From Acidimicrobiia bacterium (lineage in GTDB: Bacteria; Actinomycetota; Acidimicrobiia; Acidimicrobiales; JAHEJN01): a stretch of 33,356 nucleotides of DNA. The translations under genes were made by a program, and so were the position numbers. The notes under the pieces are model-generated. The model was not told where the DNA came from and ran no database searches. It saw only the letters and a list, made by a program, of their open reading frames with translations. The DNA lies in contig JAOTZB010000007.1 in the NCBI GenBank assembly GCA_029861625.1, positions 1-33,356 of the forward strand. The letters run 5' to 3'. Positions 8,530-17,372 of the stretch are shown piece by piece (the stretch's first letter is position 1; the number at the start of each line of letters is the position of its first letter).

Positions 8530-10131
8530 ATGATGCCGACAACCTCCACTCGACCGACCGAAGGGACTGACGCCGACGTTCCGATCCTCGCCGGCGCCGT
8601 GTCCGGATTCATCGCGGCGGGCCTCGCTCTGGGCGTCGCCGAGCTCCTCGCCGGTTTCACCACGAGCGTGCCCCCGATCATCGAGTCGGTCGGCGACTAC
8701 GTGATCGAGAACGGCTGGCAGACTCTCGACAACTGGAGTCGTGAGACCTTCGGGAGTGGCCAGAAGCGAGCGCTCGTCACCGGCATCACCGTCGCCTCGC
8801 TGGTGATCGGGGCGATCACCGGAGTCCTCAGCCGATCTCGACCGATCGTCGGTCCCGTGGTCTTCACACTCTTCGCCGTAGTCGGTGGGCTCGCGGCCAC
8901 CCAGGACGAGCTGGCCAACGCCACGGGCGGTTGGATCGTCTCGATCGTCGCCGGGCTCGCCGGCATGGGCGCGCTGGCGCTCATGTTGCGATCGGCTCGG
9001 CACATCACCCCGACCAGCGACAGCACCAGCCGCCTGAGCACGTTCGTTTCCGAACGTCGGCGATTCCTCACAACCAGCGTCGCTGCGGGATTCACGGGGC
9101 TCTTCAGCGCGATGGTGGGGAACTCGCTCCGACAGCAGCGCAACATCGAGGCCGACCGGGCCGAGCTCGCCACACAGCTCGCTTCCACCGACGCTGCGTC
9201 GCCGGCGACGGCACTGGCACCGAGCGGCAGCCTCGACGACGTGCCCGGCATCTCCAGCCTCGTCACCAGCAACGACGACTTCTACCGCATCGACACGGCC
9301 ATCTCGCCGCCGCTTCTCGACCCCGACACCTGGACGCTCTCGATCGATGGCATGGTCGATGATCCCTACGAGCTGTCGTTCAGCGACCTGCTGGACATGG
9401 ACGTCGTCGAGGCGCCCGTCACCTTGTCGTGCGTCTCGAACGAGATCGGCGGCAATCTCGTCGGCAACGCGATCTGGCGGGGCGTTCCGCTCATCGACGT
9501 ATTGGAGCGGGCCGGTGTCCACGATGACGCCACCCAGATCGTCGGCCGATCGGCTGACGGGTGGACAGCCGGGTTCCCGACGGCCGCGGCATCCGATGGC
9601 CGGACTGCCCTCGTGGCGTTCGCGATGAACGGCGAACCGCTGCCGCTGTCACACGGATTTCCCGCTCGCCTCGTGGTGGCGGGGCTGTACGGCTACGTGT
9701 CGGCCACGAAGTGGCTCACCGAGATCGAGCTCACCACGTGGGACGACTTCGACGGCTTCTGGATTCCCCGCGGCTGGGCCAAGGAAGGTCCGATCAAGAC
9801 GCAGTCACGCATCGACGTCCCCCGCCGGGGCGACCGCATCACCCCCGGTCCGACCGCCATCGCCGGTGTCGCATGGGCCCCGACCCGCTCGGTCGGCAAG
9901 GTCGAGGTCCGTATCGACGAGGGCTCGTGGATCGAGGCGAGCCTGAGCGACGAGCTCAGCGACGAGTCCTGGCGGCAGTGGTTCCACGAGTGGGACGCGA
10001 CACCAGGCGATCACGTCATCCAGGTGCGGAGCACCGATGGCGAAGGGGAGACGCAGACCGCCGAGCTCGCCGATCCCCGACCCGACGGTGCCACCGGGTG
10101 GCACACCGTCGCGGTCCGAGTCGAGGACTGA
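8530..10131 (+). CDS. membrane-anchored molybdopterin-dependent oxidoreductase, sulfite oxidase family
   Basis: N-terminal hydrophobic segments; DPDTWTLSIDGMVDDPYELSFSDLLDMDVVEAPVTLSCVSNEIGGNLVGNAIWRGVPLIDVL (SUOX-type Mo domain with Cys) and C-terminal dimerisation-like domain. Confidence 0.88.
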   Translation: MMPTTSTRPTEGTDADVPILAGAVSGFIAAGLALGVAELLAGFTTSVPPIIESVGDYVIENGWQTLDNWSRETFGSGQKRALVTGITVASLVIGAITGVLSRSRPIVGPVVFTLFAVVGGLAATQDELANATGGWIVSIVAGLAGMGALALMLRSARHITPTSDSTSRLSTFVSERRRFLTTSVAAGFTGLFSAMVGNSLRQQRNIEADRAELATQLASTDAASPATALAPSGSLDDVPGISSLVTSNDDFYRIDTAISPPLLDPDTWTLSIDGMVDDPYELSFSDLLDMDVVEAPVTLSCVSNEIGGNLVGNAIWRGVPLIDVLERAGVHDDATQIVGRSADGWTAGFPTAAASDGRTALVAFAMNGEPLPLSHGFPARLVVAGLYGYVSATKWLTEIELTTWDDFDGFWIPRGWAKEGPIKTQSRIDVPRRGDRITPGPTAIAGVAWAPTRSVGKVEVRIDEGSWIEASLSDELSDESWRQWFHEWDATPGDHVIQVRSTDGEGETQTAELADPRPDGATGWHTVAVRVED

Positions 10132-10161
10132 CCCCCAGCCGACGCCGGGCGCCGTGCCGGC

Positions 10162-10563
10162 TCAGCCCTCGACGGCGCCACCCGGGGAATCAGCGCGCCG
10201 GTCGCGACCCGAGAGCAGCCCGACCACCGAGTCGATGTTGCGGTGCAGCTCGGTGACGGTCTGACCGACCAACCCGGCACCCGGGACCGCGTCACGCATC
10301 TCGGCGAGCTGCTTTTCGACCGCCATCGCGGCCTGGTCGAGCTGACGCATGGCATCGGTCAGCCCGCTGTTGTCGGCGTGTCGCATCATTGTCTCGATGC
10401 CGACTGTGGCGTACTCGAGTCGCTCGGTTATGCGCTGCAGGTCGCTGATCGCCTCGCGGAACCGTCTCAGCGAGTCCGGCAACGTCGCCAGCTCGGCCGA
10501 GAGGTCCTTGCGCCACGTCCCGATTCGGTCGATTCGCTCCCCCACACCGCCGACACTATCCAC
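10162..10563 (-). CDS. hypothetical coiled-coil protein (133 aa)
   Basis: MDSVGGVGERIDRIGTWRKDLSAELATLPDSLRRFREAISDLQRITERLEYATVGIETMM..., heptad-like helical pattern; fits between neighbours. Confidence 0.6.
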   Translation of the reverse strand: MDSVGGVGERIDRIGTWRKDLSAELATLPDSLRRFREAISDLQRITERLEYATVGIETMMRHADNSGLTDAMRQLDQAAMAVEKQLAEMRDAVPGAGLVGQTVTELHRNIDSVVGLLSGRDRRADSPGGAVEG

Positions 10564-10599
10564 CTGACCGCGATCCGGTCACCAACCGGGCCCGACCGG

Positions 10600-11541
10600 T
10601 CAACCCGTGGAGCGGATCATCCCGCTGCGCTCACCCCTCGCTGCGATCTTCAGGCAGACCTTGCGTGACGCCTCGTCGATCATCTCGTCGCCGTACATGA
10701 CCGCGCCCTTGCGATCGCCGGTGGTCGTCGCCTGGGCGTAGGTCTCGAGGATGGCCAACGCCTTGTCGTACTGCTCCTGTGTCGGCGAGAACATCTCGTT
10801 CAGGATCGTGATCTGATCGGGATGCAGCGCCCACTTGCCGTCGAATCCGAGCTCCATCGCCCGGCGTGTGTAGTCACGGAATCCCTCGGGATCTCGAACC
10901 TTGACGTAGGGACCGTCGATGACCTGGAGCCCGTTGGCCCGGCCCGCCATCAAGATCTTGACGAACACGTAGTGGAAGTAGTCGCCGGGATAGCCGGGTA
11001 TGTCGAGACCGCCGCCGAGCGACGGCATCTCCATCGACGCCGACATGTCGACCGGCCCGAGGATCACCGTCTCGAGGCGCGACGATGCTGCACAGATCTC
11101 CTCGACGTCGATCATGCCCCGCGCGGTCTCGATCTGGGCCTCGATCCCGATGTGGCCGATCGGGAGGCCGGCGTTCTCCTCGACCTGTCGCAGGACCATG
11201 TCGGCGGCGACGACCTCGGCTGCGGACTCGACCTTCGGCAACATGATCTCGTCGAGGCGCTCCCCGGCGTTGCCGACCACCGTCGTGATGTCGCCGACCG
11301 TCCACTTCGTGTCCCAGGCGTTGACCCGCACGCACAGGACCTTCTCGCCCCAGTCCTGATCGCGCACTGCGGTGACGACCTTGTCCCGCGCCGATTCCTT
11401 CTCGAGGGGCGAGACGGAGTCCTCCATGTCGAGAAAGACCATGTCGGCGTCGAGCGTCGGGCCCTTGGCGAGCATCTTCTCGCTGGCGCCCGGCACCGAC
11501 AGACACGACCGTCTCGGGAGCTCTCGGGTGCGTGCAGACAT
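10600..11541 (-). CDS. HpcH/HpaI-CitE type CoA-ester lyase (malyl-/beta-methylmalyl-/citramalyl-CoA lyase-like)
   Basis: Start ATG at 11541: MSARTRELPRRSCLSVPGASEKMLAKGPTLDADMVFLDMEDSVSPLEKESARDKV...LCVRVNAWDT...DEIMLPKVESAAEV...GFDGKWALHPDQITILNEMFSPT. Confidence 0.88.
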   Translation of the reverse strand: MSARTRELPRRSCLSVPGASEKMLAKGPTLDADMVFLDMEDSVSPLEKESARDKVVTAVRDQDWGEKVLCVRVNAWDTKWTVGDITTVVGNAGERLDEIMLPKVESAAEVVAADMVLRQVEENAGLPIGHIGIEAQIETARGMIDVEEICAASSRLETVILGPVDMSASMEMPSLGGGLDIPGYPGDYFHYVFVKILMAGRANGLQVIDGPYVKVRDPEGFRDYTRRAMELGFDGKWALHPDQITILNEMFSPTQEQYDKALAILETYAQATTTGDRKGAVMYGDEMIDEASRKVCLKIAARGERSGMIRSTG

Positions 11542-11542
11542 G

Positions 11543-12058
11543 TCAGTCCTCCCAGATGTCGGACCCGTAGGGCCGCTTGCGTTCGGGCGCATGCTCGCGT
11601 TTCCACACCAGCACCTTTCGGCGGAAGTAACAGACCTCGTCGCCGTGTTGGTTGAGCCCCTTGGTCTCCACGCCGACGACGCCGCGATCGGGCTTCGACG
11701 ACGACTCACGGACATCGAGCACCCGGGTCTCCGCGTAGATCGTGTCGCCGTGGAAGGTCGGCTTCGAGTGTCGCAAGGTCTCGATCTCGAGGTTGGCGAT
11801 CGCGGCACCGCTCACGTCGGGAACCGACATCCCCAACACGAGCGAGTAGACGAGGTTGCCGACGACCACGTTCTGGCCGTGGACCGTCTCGTGCTGCGCG
11901 AACCACTCGTTGGTGTGGAGCGGATGGTGGTTCATGGTGATCATGCAGAACAGATGATCGTCGGCTTCGGTGATCGTCTTGCCCGGCCAGTGCCGGTACA
12001 CGTCGCCGGGGCGGAAATCCTCGAGATATCGGCCGAACGGCCGTTCGTGCACGGTCAT
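11543..12058 (-). CDS. MaoC-family dehydratase/hydratase
   Basis: FGRYLEDFRPGDVYRHWPGKTITEADDHLFCMITMNHHPLHTNEWFA...NVVVGNLVYSLVLGMSVPDVSG; 1 bp upstream of the lyase start. Confidence 0.88.
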   Translation of the reverse strand: MTVHERPFGRYLEDFRPGDVYRHWPGKTITEADDHLFCMITMNHHPLHTNEWFAQHETVHGQNVVVGNLVYSLVLGMSVPDVSGAAIANLEIETLRHSKPTFHGDTIYAETRVLDVRESSSKPDRGVVGVETKGLNQHGDEVCYFRRKVLVWKREHAPERKRPYGSDIWED

Positions 12059-12211
12059 CGGGAAGTTCCTCGCGTCGCCGAACCGCCAGTTTTCTAGGCG
12101 AATCGGTTGTCACCCACCAACTCACGGCGGCGCCGTCACCTCGGTTTTCTCGATTTCGTCGCGACTTTCCCGGAGCCACAACGTCAGGACTGCGAAGCGA
12201 AAGGACCCGCC

Positions 12212-13048
12212 ATGACCAAACGTTCCCCCGCGATCACGACGTCGATCGCGCTGTTCGCCCTCGGCGTCGTCGTCCTCAGCGCCTATGGCGCGCTGACGAT
12301 CAACTGGCCGTGGAACAAGCTCCCCGACGTCGCGTCCAACGAGGTGACGGTCACCTACGACGCTCCTGCCCGCATCGTCGAGATCGAACCGATCGGGCTC
12401 GATTGCCGAGCCCGGGTGCATGCCGAGGTTCCGGTGAACGGCCGCAAGGAGCATTCGGTGTTCGGGCAGGTCTACCGCACCGACACGGTCGAGGTGCTCG
12501 CCATCGGCGACATCGACACGTGTCTCAGCGCCGACGCCGTCGAGATCACCGAGACGGCCCCGGGAAGCGTGCGGGTCACGATTCCCGCCGAGTCGATCCA
12601 ATTCGTCCGGCCTCGTGTCGATGCCATCGCAACCCAGGACAGCGTCCGCTTCGACAAGGGATTCGTCGGCAAGCTCACCGACGCCCTTCCCTGGGTCAGT
12701 GACCAAGAGGGTCTGACGCCTGCCGGCTACGCCTTCGCCCAGACCGTCATCGGCGGAAGCGAATGCATGGAACAGGCGTATGAGCTCACGAAGTCGGTGC
12801 TGCTCGATGCCTATGCCGAGCAGGCCACGGGATTGGGGCTCGGCCAGGCTGCCGTCGAGGTGCAGATCGTCGGTGAGCCCGACTTCGCGCAGAACGACAT
12901 CGGTGCCGACCTAGGTGACTTCGACTTCCGCACCGATGACGACTCCGTGTTCTGCGAGGTGACGGCCGATCCGAGCGACGGTCTCGACCCGATCCCGACA
13001 CCCGACCCGGTCCCCGAACACGCCGACCCCCGGACTTCGTCGACCTGA
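12212..13048 (+). CDS. DUF4230-like membrane-anchored protein
   Basis: N-terminal TM (ITTSIALFALGVVVLSAYGAL) followed by a secreted domain resembling DUF4230 (VYRTDTVEVLAIGDIDTCLSADAVEI...SVRVTIPAESI). Confidence 0.55.
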   Translation: MTKRSPAITTSIALFALGVVVLSAYGALTINWPWNKLPDVASNEVTVTYDAPARIVEIEPIGLDCRARVHAEVPVNGRKEHSVFGQVYRTDTVEVLAIGDIDTCLSADAVEITETAPGSVRVTIPAESIQFVRPRVDAIATQDSVRFDKGFVGKLTDALPWVSDQEGLTPAGYAFAQTVIGGSECMEQAYELTKSVLLDAYAEQATGLGLGQAAVEVQIVGEPDFAQNDIGADLGDFDFRTDDDSVFCEVTADPSDGLDPIPTPDPVPEHADPRTSST

Positions 13049-13081
13049 CCGCGGACGCGGCGCGACCTAGTCTGTCCGCCG

Positions 13082-14662
13082 ATGACCGAGACAGCCGAAG
13101 AACATCAGCGACAGCACTATCCCGGGAGCCACGCCGCGTCCGAGCCCGACAAGGCCGCGGTGGTCATGGCACCCGGTGGTGAGATCGTCACCTACGCCGA
13201 GCTCGACGAGCTCGCGAATCGCCTCTCGCAGCTCCTGCGGACCGTCGGCCTCGAACGCGGCGACCACGTGGCGTTCTGCTTGGAGAACCGGGCCGAGTTC
13301 CTGCCCATCGCCTGGGGATGCCACTACGCCGGCGTGTACTACACGGCCATCAGCTCTCGGCTCACCTCCGAGGAGCTGTCCTACATCATCAACGACTGCG
13401 GCGCGAAGGCGTTCATCACCTCTCCCTCCAGGGCCGATGTCGTGGCAGAGATCGTCGACGACATCCCGGACGTGAAGCTGCGGCTGAGCGTCGGTGGCAT
13501 CGTCGACGGCTTCGAGTCGTTCGAGGACGCCATTGCCGCGTGTCCGGCCGAGCCGCTCGCCGACCGGCTCGAGTCCACCGACATGTTGTACAGCTCCGGC
13601 ACGACCGGCCGACCGAAGGGCGTGAAGGTCCCCATGCCGGACGCGCCGCTCGGCACGGCCAACCCGCTCCTCCAGCTCGCGTCCGCGCTCTTCGGCGTCG
13701 ACCACGACGCCGTGTACCTGTCACCGGCGCCCCTCTACCACTCGGCACCACTGCGATTCTGCATGGCCGTGCACCGGGTGGGCGGGACGGTCATCGCCAT
13801 GGAGCGCTTCGACCCCGAGCACGCGCTGCGTCTCATCGAGCAGTACCGGGTGACCACCAGCCAGTGGGTGCCGACGATGTTCGTGCGAATGCTCAAGCTG
13901 CCCGAGGGCACCAGGTCCCAGTACGACATCTCGAGCCTCCGGGTGGCGATCCACGCCGCCGCACCGTGCCCGGTCGCCGTCAAGGAGCAGATGATCGACT
14001 GGTGGGGCCCGGTGTTGCACGAGTACTACGCCGGTACCGAGGGCAACGGGTTCTGCTACACCGGCTCCGAGGACTGGCTGGCCCACAAGGGAACCGTCGG
14101 CAGACCGCTCATCGGCGAGCTGCACATCGTCGACGACCACGGCAACGAGGTCCCAGCCGGCACCGAGGGCACCATCTACTTCGGCGGTGGTGGTGGCTTC
14201 GAGTACCACAACGACGTTGAGAAGACGCACGGCTCCCGGCACCCGGCGGGGTGGTCGACACTGGGCGACGTCGGCAAGGTCGACGAGGACGGCTTCTTGT
14301 ACCTCACCGACCGCAAGGCCTACATGATCATCTCCGGCGGGGTGAACATCTATCCCCAGGAGACCGAGAACATCCTCACCATGCACCCCGACGTCTTCGA
14401 CGTCGCGGTGATCGGGGTTCCCAACGACGACTTCGGCGAGGAGGTCAAGGCCGTCGTGCAGCCGGTGACGATGCCGGCCGACGACGACGCGTCGGCCGCG
14501 CTCGAGCGAATCCTCATCGCGTACTGCCGCGACCACCTGGCCGACGTGAAGTGCCCCCGTTCCGTCGACTTCCGTCCCGAGCTGCCGCGCCATCCGACCG
14601 GCAAGCTGTACAAGCGCCTGTTGAAGGACGAGTACTGGTCCGGCCGCGAGACCCGGATCTGA
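13082..14662 (+). CDS. AMP-dependent acyl-CoA synthetase/ligase (FadD-like)
   Basis: MLYSSGTTGRPKGVKVPMPD (P-loop), YYAGTEGNGFCYTGSEDW, STLGDVGKVDEDGFLYLTDRKAYMIISGGVNIYPQETEN, C-terminal PTGKLYKRLLKDEYW. Confidence 0.94.
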   Translation: MTETAEEHQRQHYPGSHAASEPDKAAVVMAPGGEIVTYAELDELANRLSQLLRTVGLERGDHVAFCLENRAEFLPIAWGCHYAGVYYTAISSRLTSEELSYIINDCGAKAFITSPSRADVVAEIVDDIPDVKLRLSVGGIVDGFESFEDAIAACPAEPLADRLESTDMLYSSGTTGRPKGVKVPMPDAPLGTANPLLQLASALFGVDHDAVYLSPAPLYHSAPLRFCMAVHRVGGTVIAMERFDPEHALRLIEQYRVTTSQWVPTMFVRMLKLPEGTRSQYDISSLRVAIHAAAPCPVAVKEQMIDWWGPVLHEYYAGTEGNGFCYTGSEDWLAHKGTVGRPLIGELHIVDDHGNEVPAGTEGTIYFGGGGGFEYHNDVEKTHGSRHPAGWSTLGDVGKVDEDGFLYLTDRKAYMIISGGVNIYPQETENILTMHPDVFDVAVIGVPNDDFGEEVKAVVQPVTMPADDDASAALERILIAYCRDHLADVKCPRSVDFRPELPRHPTGKLYKRLLKDEYWSGRETRI

Positions 14663-14671
14663 GCCCGTCGG

Positions 14672-15391
14672 CTACGAGAGCAGCGCTCGGGCCCGGCGGA
14701 AGAACTCGACCACGGTGGCCACCGGGTCGTCGCCCGCGTCGATCTCACTGCGCGGCAGCACCGCACCCGTGTAACCCTCGGCCGACCAGAACGTATCCGT
14801 GACGGCGTCGCCGATACGGTCGGGCCACCACACGCTCACGTACGCGTACGGCTCATCGCTGCCACCGTCGCCAGGCGAGCCGCCGTAGGACGCCCGGTGG
14901 TCCTCGTCGCCGATCTCGATGGAGGGATCGAAGTGGCCCGGCCAGAGCTGCACCTCGCTCGGGTCGACCGACTCGGCGTCGGTGCGCACGATCTCGAGCG
15001 CCTCGGACGCGAGCTGCCACCACGATGCGAGGTAGGCGACCGCTTCGGCGTCGATACCGAGGTCTTCGTCGAGATCGCCCGCCGGTGGCGAGTCATGCTC
15101 GGCGGCCGTCTCGAGATCGACCTTCGATCCGATGAACTCGGCGGCGGCGTTCATCGAGGTGATGGGGGTGCGGCGCGACGACTCGCCTTCGTCGACGACG
15201 AGATCTGGGCCGTCGACGCGAACCCGAATGCCGTCGCCGAACACCGGCGTGCCGAACCCGCCGGGCGTGGCGCGCAGGCCGAATCGTCCCGTGACCTGGT
15301 GTCGTGCCGGCGCGACGACGTAGGTCGCGAACCGATGGAGCGCGACCCTGGTCGTGACGAGAGATGCCGGTGGTGTTCCGAGGGTGGGCAC
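14672..15391 (-). CDS. uncharacterised protein (239 aa), last gene of a putative four-gene operon
   Basis: GTG start at 15391 with upstream GGAG; begins 15 bp after the ThDP gene stop; protein MPTLGTPPASLVTTRVALHRFATYVVAPARHQVTGRFGLR..., no family recognised. Confidence 0.7.
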   Translation of the reverse strand: MPTLGTPPASLVTTRVALHRFATYVVAPARHQVTGRFGLRATPGGFGTPVFGDGIRVRVDGPDLVVDEGESSRRTPITSMNAAAEFIGSKVDLETAAEHDSPPAGDLDEDLGIDAEAVAYLASWWQLASEALEIVRTDAESVDPSEVQLWPGHFDPSIEIGDEDHRASYGGSPGDGGSDEPYAYVSVWWPDRIGDAVTDTFWSAEGYTGAVLPRSEIDAGDDPVATVVEFFRRARALLS

Positions 15392-15406
15392 AGGGAGCTC
15401 CTTCGC

Positions 15407-17350
15407 TCAGACGAGTTGGGCGTCAGCGAGCACTTCGACGAGGGCGGGACCCGTGTGGGCGAGTGCCTCCTGGAGCGCGCTGTCGAGATCGGAAACCCGA
15501 GCGACCTCGATCCCCTTCCCACCACAGAGCTCGGCGAAGCCGGCGAAGCTCGGATTGTGCAGCGAGGTCTGCCACACGTCGAGCTCTGCCCATCGTTGTT
15601 CCTTCGAGATCTTGCCGAGCTCACCGTTGGCGAGCAGCACCACGGTGAGGTCCATCCCGTACTTCACCGCCGTGGTGAAGTCCATCGCGTACTGGCCGAA
15701 TCCGCCGTCGCCGGCGACGGCGATCACCTGACGCTCGCCGCCCACCGCGGCCCATGCGCCCATGGCGGCCGGGAACCCGAACCCGATCGAGCCGAGATAA
15801 CCGGACATCAGCACCGACTGTCTGTCGACCTCGAAGTAGCGGCCGAAGGAGTAGGTGTTGTTGCCGACATCGACGGCGATGACGGCGTCGGGGTCGGCGG
15901 CGCGCGTCAGGGCGTCGAAGATGGCGGCCGAGCCGACTCCCTGGCCCCGATCGTCGGCGCGCCGGTTCTGCTTCTCGGTCCGCCACAAGGACCAGCGCTC
16001 GGCGACCTCGCCGATGTAGTCGTGGGCCTCGAAGTCGGCAGGCACGGCGTCGGCCAGCTGCCGAGCGGTGACGCCGACATGACCGAGCAGTGGCACCTCG
16101 ACCGGATGGAAACGACCGAGCGCCATCGGGTCGAAGTCGACCTGGATGATGGGTTTGTAGTCGGAGATGCCCGTGTGGTTCGAGAACGACGCGCCGAACA
16201 CGATCATCAGGTCGCACTCGTTCATGAACCAGCTCGCGATCGGCGTGCCGCTGCGACCGAGCACCCCGCACCCGAGCGGGTGGTGATCCGAGATCAGCCC
16301 CTTGCCCTTGAACGTCGTGGCGACGGGCGCACCGATTCGTTCGGCGAAGGCGCTGACGTCGTCCATGTCGAATCGGGACCCCGCGCCCACCACCACCATC
16401 GGGCGCTCGGCGGCGGCGATCTTGGCGACGGCGCGGTCCACCTCGGACTGCGGCGCGGCGATCCGTCGATCGCCGGATCGACCGTCGGGTACACCGGCCC
16501 GGGCATCGGGGGCGAGCTGTTCCTGGACCTCGTCGGGCAGCACCAGATGGGCGACGTTGCTCTCGACGACTGCCGTCTTGCAGGCGAGGGTCATGAGCTC
16601 GGCGTGGTTCGACCCGGACTGGACGGTCTCGCTGTAGCGGGTCACCTCGGCGAACGCTCCCTTCAGGTCGACGTCCTGGAACGCGCCCCGTCCTCGGACC
16701 TTCGACGGCACCTGTCCCGAGATCGCCAGCACGGGTGCGCGATCGACCTTCGCGTCGTACAGGCCGGTGAGCAGGTTCGTCGAACCCGGTCCGGCGATCC
16801 CGAAACACGCGGCCAGGCCACCGGTGAGCTTGCCGTACGCCGACGCGGCGAACGCGCCGGCGCCCTCGTGGCGGATCCCGATGTAGGTCAGCTCACCGCG
16901 GGACTCGGCCTTTCGCATCGCATCGGCGAAGCCGAGGTTCGAGTGGCCGACCATGCCGAACACGTGCGTGACGCCCCAGGCGATCATCGTCTCGACCAGG
17001 ACATCGCTGACCGTGCGGGCGTGGGGCTCGTCGCCAGGGAGCGCCACGTACACGCCGTCGGACCGCACTTCGGTGTCGAAACACGCAGGTGCGTCGTCGA
17101 ACGGGGGTGGCGGTGATCCCGTCAGCGGGTCGTAGTCGTAGCCGTGCCATGGACACCGCAACAGCCCTTTCTCGATGCTGCCCTCACCGAGCGGGCCACC
17201 CTGGTGCGGGCAGTGGTTGTCGAGCGCGCCGTACTGACCGTCGAAGTGGGTGATGGCGAGGCTCCGGCGCCCGACCGTGATCGTGGTGACCCGCCCCTCG
17301 GGGACCTCGTCGAGATCGACGACCTTGTGCCAGGTTGTGTCGTTGTCCAT
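15407..17350 (-). CDS. Rieske [2Fe-2S] - thiamine diphosphate-dependent enzyme fusion (acetolactate synthase/pyruvate oxidase superfamily)
   Basis: N-terminal Rieske motif CPHQGGPLGEGSIEKGLLRCPWHGYDY; then ThDP fold with catalytic Glu motif IRHEGAGAFAASAYGKLTG and ThDP/Mg motif GDGGFGQYAMDFTTAVKYGMDLTVVLLANGELGK. Confidence 0.9.
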   Translation of the reverse strand: MDNDTTWHKVVDLDEVPEGRVTTITVGRRSLAITHFDGQYGALDNHCPHQGGPLGEGSIEKGLLRCPWHGYDYDPLTGSPPPPFDDAPACFDTEVRSDGVYVALPGDEPHARTVSDVLVETMIAWGVTHVFGMVGHSNLGFADAMRKAESRGELTYIGIRHEGAGAFAASAYGKLTGGLAACFGIAGPGSTNLLTGLYDAKVDRAPVLAISGQVPSKVRGRGAFQDVDLKGAFAEVTRYSETVQSGSNHAELMTLACKTAVVESNVAHLVLPDEVQEQLAPDARAGVPDGRSGDRRIAAPQSEVDRAVAKIAAAERPMVVVGAGSRFDMDDVSAFAERIGAPVATTFKGKGLISDHHPLGCGVLGRSGTPIASWFMNECDLMIVFGASFSNHTGISDYKPIIQVDFDPMALGRFHPVEVPLLGHVGVTARQLADAVPADFEAHDYIGEVAERWSLWRTEKQNRRADDRGQGVGSAAIFDALTRAADPDAVIAVDVGNNTYSFGRYFEVDRQSVLMSGYLGSIGFGFPAAMGAWAAVGGERQVIAVAGDGGFGQYAMDFTTAVKYGMDLTVVLLANGELGKISKEQRWAELDVWQTSLHNPSFAGFAELCGGKGIEVARVSDLDSALQEALAHTGPALVEVLADAQLV

Positions 17351-17372
17351 CGACGGACCGTAGCTGACTGTT

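Noticed and set aside
8452-9522. N-terminal extension of the rsgA ORF to 700 aa
   Set aside because: Antisense to the molybdoenzyme at 8530-10131; RsgA homology begins at the GTG at 8451, which has a good ribosome-binding site.
14897-17116. 739-aa plus-strand ORF
   Set aside because: Antisense to the unknown gene and the Rieske-ThDP CDS, which have clear motifs; Asp/Arg/Gly/His-rich composition is typical of shadow ORFs in high-GC DNA.
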